Positions 16,986 through 24,898 of a stretch of 64,000 bases of DNA are shown piece by piece; within the stretch, counting starts at the first letter, position 1, and each line of letters begins with the position of its first letter. Source of the stretch: Rhodococcus jostii NBRC 16295 (GTDB lineage: Bacteria > Actinomycetota > Actinomycetes > Mycobacteriales > Mycobacteriaceae); assembly GCF_001894825.1 (NCBI RefSeq), contig NZ_BCWY01000008.1, positions 1 to 64,000 of the forward strand, read 5' to 3'. The notes under the pieces were generated by a model. It saw nothing but the letters and a program-made list of their open reading frames with translations. It was not told the origin of the DNA and made no database searches. The translations under genes were made by a program, and so were the position numbers.

Positions 16986-17050
16986 TTGACAGGGTGTGAC
17001 CTAGGACGCAATACTGTTGTCAGTTTGAACAAGACGTTCACTTTATGAAC
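16986..17050 (+). promoter_or_regulatory. Promoter and triple half-site operator upstream of flavin reductase copy 2
   Basis: TTGACA (16986-16991) and CAATAC (17009-17014) are 17 bp apart. Then TGAAC (17026), GTTCA (17036) and TGAAC (17046) follow at exact 10-bp steps, here all three perfect. The -10 to first half-site gap is 11 bp rather than 17. Bases 16541-16711 and 16768-16985 hold nothing I can assign. Confidence 0.6.
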
Positions 17051-17118
17051 GTAATCAAGACTCCGTCCCCGACCCGACCGGCGTCCGCGCCAGCGTATGA
17101 GCCCGAAGAGGAGCCACC

Positions 17119-17619
17119 ATGCTCACTGCCAGCATCGACCAGGCGCACTACCGCACCGTGATGGGCCACCTGCCCACCGGCGTCGTCGCCCTCTCCGGCA
17201 TCACCCCCGACGCCGAGTACCCCTGCGGCCTGGTGGTCGGCACCTTCCAGTCGCTTTCCCTGGACCCGCCGCTTGTCAGCTTCAGCGTCGCCCACACCTC
17301 CACCAGCTGGCCCAAGGTCCGCGCCGCCGGCCGGTTGTGCGCCAGCGTCCTCGCCGCCGGCCAGGAATCGGTCTGCCGCGCCCTCTCGAGCAAGCAGCCC
17401 GACAAGTTCGCCGACATCGACTGGTCCCTCTCCGAGGCCGGATCACCCCGGATCAACGGGGCCCACGCCTTCGTCGACTGCGAGGTCACCCACGAACTCG
17501 ACGGCGGCGACCACGTCATCGTCATCGCCCGGGTCCTGCAGATGGACACCGGACACGGCGAGCCCCTCGTCTTCCACCAGGGCCGACTCGGCGGAATCCG
17601 GCAACTCACCGCCGCCTGA
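17119..17619 (+). CDS. Flavin reductase (HpaC/StyB-like), copy 2
   Basis: The 166 residues are identical to copy 1 except Ser for Thr at position 5. The near-identity covers the nucleotide sequence from the ribosome site (about 17105) to the stop codon and ends abruptly there. The same role is expected: NAD(P)H-dependent reduction of free flavin for a partner oxygenase. Here it is followed directly by IclR copy 2, with no aldehyde dehydrogenase between, so part of the copy 1 module was lost or never copied. Confidence 0.88.
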   Translation: MLTASIDQAHYRTVMGHLPTGVVALSGITPDAEYPCGLVVGTFQSLSLDPPLVSFSVAHTSTSWPKVRAAGRLCASVLAAGQESVCRALSSKQPDKFADIDWSLSEAGSPRINGAHAFVDCEVTHELDGGDHVIVIARVLQMDTGHGEPLVFHQGRLGGIRQLTAA

Positions 17620-17664
17620 CCCACGACCGGGGCACGGCTTACGCGAGTGAAAAATGGTGTGGCG

Positions 17665-17679
17665 CGAACAGTTTCGAAC
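17665..17679. promoter_or_regulatory. Candidate IclR half-sites ahead of IclR copy 2
   Basis: CGAAC occurs twice, at 17665 and 17675, 10 bp apart but as a direct rather than inverted pair. It has the same half-site length and spacing as the operators elsewhere. It may be an eroded operator for autoregulation. Confidence 0.35.
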
Positions 17680-17744
17680 AATAGGAACCGCGTAGAGGCG
17701 AGTCGCGTCCCGAGGTGGGAAGCGCCGAAGGAATCGAGGGTGTC

Positions 17745-18578
17745 ATGACCGAGCCGAAGGCGGCCGCATTGATCGCGGTGAAGACCGGTGAACCGACGGA
17801 GATCGCCAACAAGTCGGTGACCAAGGCGGTTCGTCTGCTGCGCGAGCTTGCTTCCCGACCCAAGTCCGGTGCGACGGTGAGCACCCTTGCCAAAGCGGTC
17901 GGAATTTCTCGTCCCACCGCGTTTCGCCTGCTCCACAGCCTCGAGCGGACGGGTTTGGTGGACCGCATCGACAACAACTACATCCTCGGCTCGGAAATGT
18001 CCCGACTCGGACGGCACGCCGACCCCTATGCCGGTCTGGCTGCCCGCGCTCAGCCCTTACTGCAGGAGCTCGCCGACACGTTCAACGAAACGGTGACTCT
18101 GTCGGTGCCCAATGCAAAGGACGAGCTCGACCTCATCGCCGAGGCCGCCGGAACGCACGTCGTGGGCACCACATCCCGGACGTCGCATCACATGATCGGC
18201 AAACAGTATCCACTCCACGCCAGCTCGAGCGGCAAGGTCCTCTTGGCAGAGTGGCCGATCAAGAAGATCGTCGGCCGGCTGCCCGAAAAGCTCGACGCAT
18301 TCACCGCGCGCACCATCACCGACCGCGCAGCACTGCTGACCGACCTCGAGCGGATCCGCGAAAACGGCTTTGCGCTCATCGACAACGAACTCGAGGAAGA
18401 ACTGATCTCCCTCTCGCGTCCGGTCCGGGATTCGTCAGGGAATCTGGTGGCGATCGTGTCGCTCAACGGTCCCCGATACCGGTTCGGCCCCGACCGTATT
18501 CCCGAAGGCCTGCAACAGATGCAGCTGCTCGTCGACCGTCTCGTCGATGCCTTCTGGCGAGATTCGGCAATCGCCTAA
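17745..18578 (+). CDS. IclR-family transcriptional regulator, copy 2
   Basis: This 277-residue protein is a paralogue of 6966-7769. The winged helix (VTKAVRLLRELASRP, GISRPTAFRLLHSLERTGLV) and the effector domain (QYPLHASSSGKVLLAEWP, IDNELEEELISLSRPVRDSSG) are both intact. The start at 17745 has GAGGG just upstream; a GTG at 17715 lacks a ribosome site. The N-terminus is longer and different (MTEPKAAALIAVKTGEP). Divergence from copy 1 is far greater than for the adjacent flavin reductase, so the two genes do not share one duplication date. It may recognise the same operators but sense a different acid. Confidence 0.92.
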   Translation: MTEPKAAALIAVKTGEPTEIANKSVTKAVRLLRELASRPKSGATVSTLAKAVGISRPTAFRLLHSLERTGLVDRIDNNYILGSEMSRLGRHADPYAGLAARAQPLLQELADTFNETVTLSVPNAKDELDLIAEAAGTHVVGTTSRTSHHMIGKQYPLHASSSGKVLLAEWPIKKIVGRLPEKLDAFTARTITDRAALLTDLERIRENGFALIDNELEEELISLSRPVRDSSGNLVAIVSLNGPRYRFGPDRIPEGLQQMQLLVDRLVDAFWRDSAIA

Positions 18579-18607
18579 TCGGAATAGACACGCACTGAAC
18601 GGGATAC

Positions 18608-18895
18608 ATGTCAACGATGCACGAGACCGACAACACCAATTACATGCTCACCTTCGCTCGAAAGTGGCGCCACTGGGGTGGTGGATCCGGGGAGGACATT
18701 CTCGTCGAATTCGGTCTCTCCCAGCGCGAGTACTTCCGGAAACTGCTGTTGCTACTCGACCAGAGAATCGGCGCCGCCGCGGATCTCCCGTTGCCGATCC
18801 GGCAGCAGCTCACCCATATTTGCCACTCACGTCTGCGAGATCGGCGCACCCATCGGACAGCGCCCTCCCGCTACCGGCCCGTCGGACTGGACTGA
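18608..18895 (+). CDS. DUF3263-like small protein
   Basis: 95 residues. The core ML-x-FARKWRHWGGGSGEDILVEFGLSQREYF resembles the actinobacterial DUF3263 family (aromatic RW, Gly-rich turn, then a helix with a Tyr/Phe pair), and it is related to the protein at 36706-36948. The function of the family is unknown; its shape suggests a small helix-turn-helix. The C-terminal 20 residues are Arg-rich and may have been altered by the neighbouring rearranged DNA. ATG at 18617 is an alternative start. Confidence 0.6.
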   Translation: MSTMHETDNTNYMLTFARKWRHWGGGSGEDILVEFGLSQREYFRKLLLLLDQRIGAAADLPLPIRQQLTHICHSRLRDRRTHRTAPSRYRPVGLD

Positions 18896-18990
18896 GGACC
18901 GGCCACATCGCTGCCCGAGTTCAGGAAACGAGATTCGCTGCGGCTTCGAGTGCGGCGCGGACAGCGAAGATGTCGCGTATCTCCTCGGCG

Positions 18991-19202
18991 GTTGCGCCCG
19001 GTCGGATCGCGACCAAAATGATCGACAGCCTGGAAGAGCAGTGGTCTCAGGGCAACGCGACGGCAGCGTACGACCAGCTCGTCTCCCAGATCCCCCTCGA
19101 CCGCTACGGCACCGCCGACGACTCGTCGCCTGGCTGTTGTCGGACGACGCTTCCTTCGTCAACGGCGCCGTCTACTCCGTCGACGGGGGCACCACGGCAT
19201 AG
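18991..19202 (+). pseudogene. 3' remnant of a short-chain dehydrogenase gene
   Basis: The translation starts with VAPGRIATKMIDSLEEQW, like the SDR PG-x-I-x-T region. It continues to QIPLDRYGTADD, then shifts frame near 19120 to WLLSDDASFVNGAVYSVDGGTTA, the classic SDR C-terminus. The N-terminal two-thirds and any start are absent. It is clearly a dead fragment. Confidence 0.75.
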
Positions 19203-19245
19203 CGAAGCCGGACGTGAGCCGAACGACGCGGCCTCGAATGTCTCG

Positions 19246-19354
19246 TTCCTCTAGATCGGACTTCGAGGGGTACGAATGCCTCGGAGATGGTGTGCTGCCA
19301 CTGGTCGAACGGGGTGGGCTCGCCTGTGGCCTCAGCGTGATCGGCCAGTAGCAC
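19246..19354 (-). pseudogene. 5' remnant of an AraC/FeaR-like regulator
   Basis: About 36 residues, including PFDQWQHTISEAFVPLEVRS, match the N-terminus of the AraC protein at 23669-24700 (KFDAWRETVSNAFVPLDAKS). The frame then degenerates. No DNA-binding domain remains. It lies back to back with an SDR remnant, marking a recombination scar at 18.9-19.4 kb. Bases 19355-19729 hold no gene I can support. Confidence 0.6.
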
Positions 19355-19679
19355 GGGGTCTCCTCACACAGCAGTTCGGTCGTTGATCCGGCCACCGGAA
19401 GCACGTCGGCCGCAGTCTTCTCCCTCGCGGGAGTGCCGTCTATTGATAACCGAATTGTTGGTCGGTAAACAAGGAATGTTGCGAACAAATTACTTGGACT
19501 GAGCCGCGCGCATGGAGTATTGACCGTGCCGCGCAGGCAGTGCGACGTCATGGCTGATCACGATGAATGCGTTCTGAGCGTTCACATTTGATATAGGTAA
19601 AGCGCGGTGAGGCTCCAAAACAGTATCGAACTAGGATCTTGACACAGGGCGACACAGAAGACGGTTGTCAGTTACCTAC

Positions 19680-19694
19680 TGAACGTACGGTTAC
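19680..19694 (+). promoter_or_regulatory. Possible operator upstream of the EthD-like gene
   Basis: TGAAC-N5-GTTAC at 19680-19694 resembles the GTTCA/TGAAC operators, and TTGACA lies at 19639-19644. The -10 is poor and the second half-site has one mismatch, so this is only a candidate. Confidence 0.3.
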
Positions 19695-19729
19695 GAAGAG
19701 TTGTCACACGGATGAGAAGGAAGTGACCG

Positions 19730-20047
19730 GTGAGCCTGAAAGTCGTTGTCTGTTACGGACACCCCGATGACCCAGACGCGTTCGATGCGTACTACCGGGA
19801 TACCCACATACCGCTGGCACGCAAGATCCCCGGGCTGGCCGACTTCACGTGGGGCAAATGCAGTGCGCTCGAGGGTGACACGCCGCCCTACTACGGTGTC
19901 GCGACCCTGTCCTTCCCGGATGTCGAGACGCTGCACAGCGCCTTGACGTCGGAGGAGATGGGCGCGGCCGCCGAGGACGTGGCGAATTTCGCCACTGGTG
20001 GGGTGACGATGTACACGCAGGAAGAGCGGTCGGTCGTCACTGCGTGA
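19730..20047 (+). CDS. EthD-domain (dimeric alpha/beta barrel) protein
   Basis: The 105-residue protein starts at a GTG with GAGAAGGAAG upstream. VVVCYGHPDDPDAFDAYYRDTHIPLARKIPGL is the classic EthD opening (Tyr plus THxPLA), and YYGVATLSFPDVETLHSALTSEE completes the barrel. EthD-like proteins accompany oxygenase pathways and some act as small isomerases or hydrolases; most have no proven reaction. It converges on the kinase-regulator gene 12 bp away. A role in the styrene or the sugar-acid pathway cannot be decided. Confidence 0.82.
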   Translation: MSLKVVVCYGHPDDPDAFDAYYRDTHIPLARKIPGLADFTWGKCSALEGDTPPYYGVATLSFPDVETLHSALTSEEMGAAAEDVANFATGGVTMYTQEERSVVTA

Positions 20048-20058
20048 GGCTTTCGGGA

Positions 20059-23000
20059 TCAGTTTCCGGTGCCACGGGGCAGGCTGGTGAGATAGGCATC
20101 GGCAGCGTCCGACCAGCCGGGCGGCCGGAGGCGTGTGCGCAACGCGTTGTCGAGGGCGCTGAGGGCGTCGTGTATTCCCGGTCCTCCGTCCAGCAGGGGG
20201 CGGATGAGACCGTGCTCGGTGCAGGTGACGATGGCGGGCACGAGTTCGACGACGGCGTCGTCGGGCCGGCCGGCGGCATGCAGCGCACAGACGAGAAGCA
20301 GGCGTGCCCGCAGTTCCGCACGTGGCCGTGCCGATTGTTGTGCGCGGGTGAGTAGTTCGATGGCCAGCGTGACGGCCTGGTCGGCGTGCTCGTCCTCGGG
20401 ATCGGCGAGAAGAAGCCGGATGGCCGAGTCGGCGTCGAGTTCGGTGGTGATGGCCGCGATGCCGTCGGACACCGCGTCGGTGGGTCGCGGGAGCTCACCC
20501 GTGTGGCGTTCGGTGATCAGGCCGGCGCGGATGCGTTCGTTCTCGATCCGCGCCGCCAGTCGTGGCAGGGACAAGTTCGCTGCGATTTCGGCGCCTTCGC
20601 GTAGTCGCTGTTCGGCCGCAGGTCGGTCGCCGCGCAAGGCCTTGATACGGGCGCCGGTGCCATAGGTGGCCAGCATGAAATCGACTACCCCGCCCTCGGA
20701 TCCGAGTTCGTAGCTCTCGTCGAGAAGCTGATCGGCGTCGTCGATGTTCCCCTGCTCGTACAACAGGTCGGCGAGGATCGCTCCGGCCAGCCGTAGGGCG
20801 TGTGAGGAGCGGCCGCCGATCTGCCGGGCGAGCTGCCGCGCAGTGAGGAAGGCATCGTGTGCGCCGGTGGTGTCGAGTTGTTCCATTGCGGCGATGCCGG
20901 TGAAGCATGCCCCATACATCACGCTGAATGGTCCGGTGGTGCGTTCGTGGTACGGCGTCGCCCACTCCTGCCAGCGGCGGGCGGCGGCGAAGTCGAAGGT
21001 GTAGATGGCTTGGAATGCGGCGAGATTGGCTGCCGCGGAGACGATGAACGGACGCCGTGTCTCGGGTCGGGCGAGGCATTCGGCGATTCGCTTGTCCAGG
21101 CCGGCGACGTGGTCTGCGAACAACTCACTGACTCCCCGCACGAGGGAGACCTCGGCGAGCAGGTCGTCGGCGTCGCCGATGATGCTGGTGCGCGCGTGTT
21201 CGAGTGTGGATTCGGCGCTGCGGAGGGCATCCCGGACCGGGTGAGGTGGGTGGTGCAGCAAGACGTGAGCCCAGGCCACCGCGATCTGCAGTCGTGGGCG
21301 AGAGTGCACCTGCTCGGGAGCGAGCTTGGCGGTCAATCCCAGCAGTGTGGCCATCTGGGAGTGTTCGATCAGCAGCATGCCCTGGGCCTCGACGAGGTCT
21401 GCAGCGGTGTCGGGGTCGCCGGCGGCAAGGGCATGGTCGACGGCCTCACTGAGCATGGCGTGCTCGGCGAACCAGTGCGAGGCTGTGGAATTCAGGTCAG
21501 CGACCAGGTCGGGGTGGTCGCGTTCGAGTCGGCGACGGAGGAAGTCGGCGAAGAGGTGGTGATACCGGAACCAGTCGCCGTCGTCGTCGAGCCGGCGGAG
21601 AAACAGGTCACGCGCCTCGACCTGTTCGAGCATGGCCTGCCCGCGGGGGATGTCGGCCAGCCGGGCGGCAAGTGGGCCGCACAGTCGTTCGGTGACCGAG
21701 GTGCGTAGGAGGAAGTCGAGGACGTCGGGTTCGAGGGTATTGAGGACGTTCTCGACGAGGTAGTCGCCGATCGCGCGGTGCCGCCCGGACAGGTGCGCGA
21801 TCAGCTCGGTGGGGTCGTCGCGGCCGCGCAATGACAGTGACGCGAGCTGCAGGGCGGCCACCCATCCGTCGGTGAAGGCGCGCAGCCGGGCGACGTCGTC
21901 AGGCGCCAGAGTGAGACCGGCCAGGTCGACGAGGAAGGATCGGGCTTCCCCGTCGTCGAAGCGGAGAGCTGTGGCGTCGACTTCGACCAATTCGTCGCGA
22001 ACCCGCAGCCGGCTCAGCGGTAGCCCGGACCGGCTGCGGCTGGTCACGACGATCTGCAGGTGGTGGCAGCTGTGGGTGAGCAGGAAGTCGATGGACCCGA
22101 GGGTGGTCGGGTCGATGATGCGGTGCCAGTCGTCGATGATCACCACGAGTAGTTCACCGGTCTCGTGGATCTCGTTGACCAGCGAGGTGAGCACGTACCG
22201 TTCGGCGTCGTCGCCGTGCTCTTCGAGGGCTTGCCCGAGTTCGTGAGCCAGAGTGGGGCGCACCGTGCGGATGGCCTCGATCAGGTGGGCGAGGAACCAG
22301 ACGGCGTTGTTGTCGTCGTGGTCGATGCTGAGCCAGGCCACCGGGGTGCCCGCGGCCGTCAGGTTCTCGCGCCATTGGGCGGCGAGGGTGCTCTTGCCGA
22401 AGCCGGCGGGGGCGTGGATGAGGACCAGGCGCCGGCGCTGCCCGGCCCGGAGCAGGGCGAGCAGCCGTGCCCGGGGCACGAGGGCCCGGGTCGGTGTCGG
22501 AGGCCGGTATTTCGTCGAGGCACTCGGTGGCACCTGGGCCCCCGGCGACCGCGGTGCCGGTGAGCGGGCCGCGGCACCGACCTGGACAGGCTCACGCGAA
22601 CCGGTGAGGTCGTCCGGGAGCGCCATGTCGTCGGCGGGAAGACCGAGCTGTCGCTGCGCGTCGCGCAGCCGTTCGGCGAACTCGGCTACGGTGGCGGGAC
22701 GCCCAGCCGGTTCGCGGGACATCGCCTGCTCGAGGACGGTGCAGACCGTGTCCGGGACACCGGTGGGACGCAGGTCGGGAATCGGTTCGCCGGTGATGCG
22801 CAGGAACTGTGCGACGATGCGCTCACCGGGCTTGCGCTCGAACGGAGAGTGGCCGGTGATCAGGCAATAGAGGGTTACCGCGAGGCTGTAGACGTCCGAG
22901 GTGACGGTGGGGGGTTCCCCTTTGAGGACCTCGGGGGCGGTGAACGACGGGGATCCCGCGACCGAGCCGGTGGTGGTCTCGAATCCGCCGGTGACCCGGG

Positions 23001-23592
23001 CGATACCGAAGTCGGTCAGCTGCGGTTCCCCGTACGCGGTGACCAGGATGTTGGCTGGCTTGACGTCGCGGTGCACGATGCCTACGCGATGCGCGAGGTG
23101 CAGGGCCCCGGCGAGTTTGACACCGATGGTGAGGGTCTCGGGTACCGAGAGTGGGCCGTGCTCGCGGAGGCGGGCGTCGAGGGAGGCGCCGGAGTGGTAG
23201 GGCATGACGATGTAGGGGCGACCGTGGGAGGTCACCCCGGTTTGCAGGACGTCGACGATGTTCGGGTGCCCGGACAAGGTGCCCATCGCCTGCTGCTCGC
23301 GCAGGAATCGAGCGCGATGATCCTGGTCTGTGTCATCCGTGAAGAGCACCTTGATCGCCACGGAGCGGTGCAGTGCTGGTTGCCTGCAGCGGTAGACGAT
23401 TCCGAAACCGCCGCGGCCGATCTCACGGGCGTCCTCGAACCCGGCGTCCTCGAACTCGTCTTCGAGCGTCGGGCCTGCGTCCGCCTGGGTCGGCTCGGGA
23501 TCGGTCGGATGCGACGGCATCTCACCGGTCCGTCGTCGGACGCCGGCCGCGTCGTTGCTGTGGAGGTGGACGCATCTCTCCTCGACCGTCAC
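20059..23592 (-). CDS. PknK-like Ser/Thr kinase fused to a MalT-type ATPase/TPR regulator
   Basis: The 1177-residue protein begins with a complete Hanks kinase: GRGGFGIVY (59-67), Lys81 in VAIK, HRDVKPAN with Asp176, DFG at 194-196 and APE near 219. A linker leads to a STAND-type ATPase with Walker A HAPAGFGKST (393-402) and VVIIDDW, then a long helical region like the MalT/AcoK/PknK repeats. No LuxR HTH is visible at the C-terminus, so it may signal by phosphorylation or protein contact. M. tuberculosis PknK has the same order. The GTG at 23592 lacks a good ribosome site and an ATG at 23520 is an alternative. It lies 76 bp beyond an AraC gene on the same strand, suggesting joint control of the styrene genes. 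Confidence 0.9.
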   Translation of the reverse strand: MTVEERCVHLHSNDAAGVRRRTGEMPSHPTDPEPTQADAGPTLEDEFEDAGFEDAREIGRGGFGIVYRCRQPALHRSVAIKVLFTDDTDQDHRARFLREQQAMGTLSGHPNIVDVLQTGVTSHGRPYIVMPYHSGASLDARLREHGPLSVPETLTIGVKLAGALHLAHRVGIVHRDVKPANILVTAYGEPQLTDFGIARVTGGFETTTGSVAGSPSFTAPEVLKGEPPTVTSDVYSLAVTLYCLITGHSPFERKPGERIVAQFLRITGEPIPDLRPTGVPDTVCTVLEQAMSREPAGRPATVAEFAERLRDAQRQLGLPADDMALPDDLTGSREPVQVGAAARSPAPRSPGAQVPPSASTKYRPPTPTRALVPRARLLALLRAGQRRRLVLIHAPAGFGKSTLAAQWRENLTAAGTPVAWLSIDHDDNNAVWFLAHLIEAIRTVRPTLAHELGQALEEHGDDAERYVLTSLVNEIHETGELLVVIIDDWHRIIDPTTLGSIDFLLTHSCHHLQIVVTSRSRSGLPLSRLRVRDELVEVDATALRFDDGEARSFLVDLAGLTLAPDDVARLRAFTDGWVAALQLASLSLRGRDDPTELIAHLSGRHRAIGDYLVENVLNTLEPDVLDFLLRTSVTERLCGPLAARLADIPRGQAMLEQVEARDLFLRRLDDDGDWFRYHHLFADFLRRRLERDHPDLVADLNSTASHWFAEHAMLSEAVDHALAAGDPDTAADLVEAQGMLLIEHSQMATLLGLTAKLAPEQVHSRPRLQIAVAWAHVLLHHPPHPVRDALRSAESTLEHARTSIIGDADDLLAEVSLVRGVSELFADHVAGLDKRIAECLARPETRRPFIVSAAANLAAFQAIYTFDFAAARRWQEWATPYHERTTGPFSVMYGACFTGIAAMEQLDTTGAHDAFLTARQLARQIGGRSSHALRLAGAILADLLYEQGNIDDADQLLDESYELGSEGGVVDFMLATYGTGARIKALRGDRPAAEQRLREGAEIAANLSLPRLAARIENERIRAGLITERHTGELPRPTDAVSDGIAAITTELDADSAIRLLLADPEDEHADQAVTLAIELLTRAQQSARPRAELRARLLLVCALHAAGRPDDAVVELVPAIVTCTEHGLIRPLLDGGPGIHDALSALDNALRTRLRPPGWSDAADAYLTSLPRGTGN

Positions 23593-23668
23593 TGTGCTCA
23601 GACAGGTGGGTGGTCGCCCCGCAACGACCGGTCACCTGCGGCGGACGTCCTGGCTCGACCCACTGTCA

Positions 23669-24700
23669 TTATGCGCGCAGCGGTCCGTCTGCAGGCGAAC
23701 TCGGGCAGTTCTGCTCCCAGGTCTGCGGGCGGTCGTGGTCGGTGTGAGCGGCCTGCGCCCTGTACTCCCGGGGGGAGATGCCGTAGGTGGTCTTGAACAG
23801 CTTGGAGAAGTACGAGGAGTCGAGCAGACCCCATTGGGCGGCGATGGTCGCGATCGGTGTGGTGCTGTTCCGGGGGTCGAGGAGGTCGCGACGGCAGTGT
23901 TCGAGGCGCCGGCGGCGGATCCACTCGGTGACCGTTGTCCCTTCGCCCTCGAACATCTTCTGCAAGTAGCGGGATGAGATGTTGTGGGCACGGGCGATCA
24001 GTGTCGAGCTCAGCTCGGGATCGTAGAGGCGGGCGTCGATGAACGACTTGATCTGCAGCACCAGGGCGGCCCGGTGCGTTTCCGGGGGCACGTTCGACTC
24101 GCAGCCGAGCTGTTCGGACAGCGCCGCGGCGAGAAGATTGAGGACCCCGTTCGACAGTTGCTGGTTGGCGGCGAGTTCTTCGACGCCGCGGAGCTGTTCG
24201 GCGATACCGACCAGGAACTTCGACACGAGTCCGCCGACGCCGTGGCGACCGGAGACACGGCGGGCGGTCATGTCCTTCATCGAATCCGGCCGCAGGTGGA
24301 TCAACTCGTACGGGAACATCACCACCAACTGCGCGAAGTCCCGTTCGAACGAGACCTGGTAGGGGCGGCGGGTGTCGTAGATGCTGAAGTCCCCAGGGGT
24401 CAGCGCGGCCTCACGGTCGTCCTGGGACAGGACGCAGTAGCCGCGGACCTGCATGCCCAGCTTCAGGTATCCGGGGTCGGAGCGCCGGATCGACTCGCGG
24501 GTGCGGCGCACCTCGACCGCTCCCCCGGTCACCTCGGAGACCTGCAATGAACCGATCGCTTCGGTCAGTAGACTTCCGCTGAAGGTGCCGGGGACGTGCG
24601 ACTTGGCATCCAATGGCACGAACGCGTTGGACACCGTCTCGCGCCAGGCATCGAACTTATCCTGTGCGGGAAGGTCGTTGAACGAATGCAGGGAACTCAC
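23669..24700 (-). CDS. AraC-family regulator with AraC_binding_2/FeaR-type sensor
   Basis: About 343 residues from a GTG at 24700 (GAGGAGTG upstream; an earlier GTG at 24715 is possible). The N-terminal half (FDAWRETVSNAFVPLD to PGDFSIYDTRRPYQVSF) is the cupin-like sensor found in FeaR-type regulators, several of which respond to aromatic amines or aldehydes. The C-terminal AraC domain (about 225-320) has two helix-turn-helices: STLIARAHNISSRYLQKMF and IATIAAQWGLLDSSYFSKLFKTTYGISPREYR. It is transcribed away from styABCD behind a second AraC gene and ahead of the kinase. A regulator responding to styrene or phenylacetaldehyde is plausible. Confidence 0.9.
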   Translation of the reverse strand: MSSLHSFNDLPAQDKFDAWRETVSNAFVPLDAKSHVPGTFSGSLLTEAIGSLQVSEVTGGAVEVRRTRESIRRSDPGYLKLGMQVRGYCVLSQDDREAALTPGDFSIYDTRRPYQVSFERDFAQLVVMFPYELIHLRPDSMKDMTARRVSGRHGVGGLVSKFLVGIAEQLRGVEELAANQQLSNGVLNLLAAALSEQLGCESNVPPETHRAALVLQIKSFIDARLYDPELSSTLIARAHNISSRYLQKMFEGEGTTVTEWIRRRRLEHCRRDLLDPRNSTTPIATIAAQWGLLDSSYFSKLFKTTYGISPREYRAQAAHTDHDRPQTWEQNCPSSPADGPLRA

Positions 24701-24898
24701 GGAATCACTCCTCACTCGCCATCCAGCGGCGTTCAGAGGTCGCTACACCGTCTCCGGAACAACGCTTTTCGCGTTCTACGGGGAAGTTTCGCCCTCTGCC
24801 GGAAACGATAGCCGCATCGGGGGTGGGGCATTGTCCGCCGAGCGCAGAAACTATCCGGTTCGCGCAAAGACTTTGTCACTCTGTTGATCTCGGGGCTT

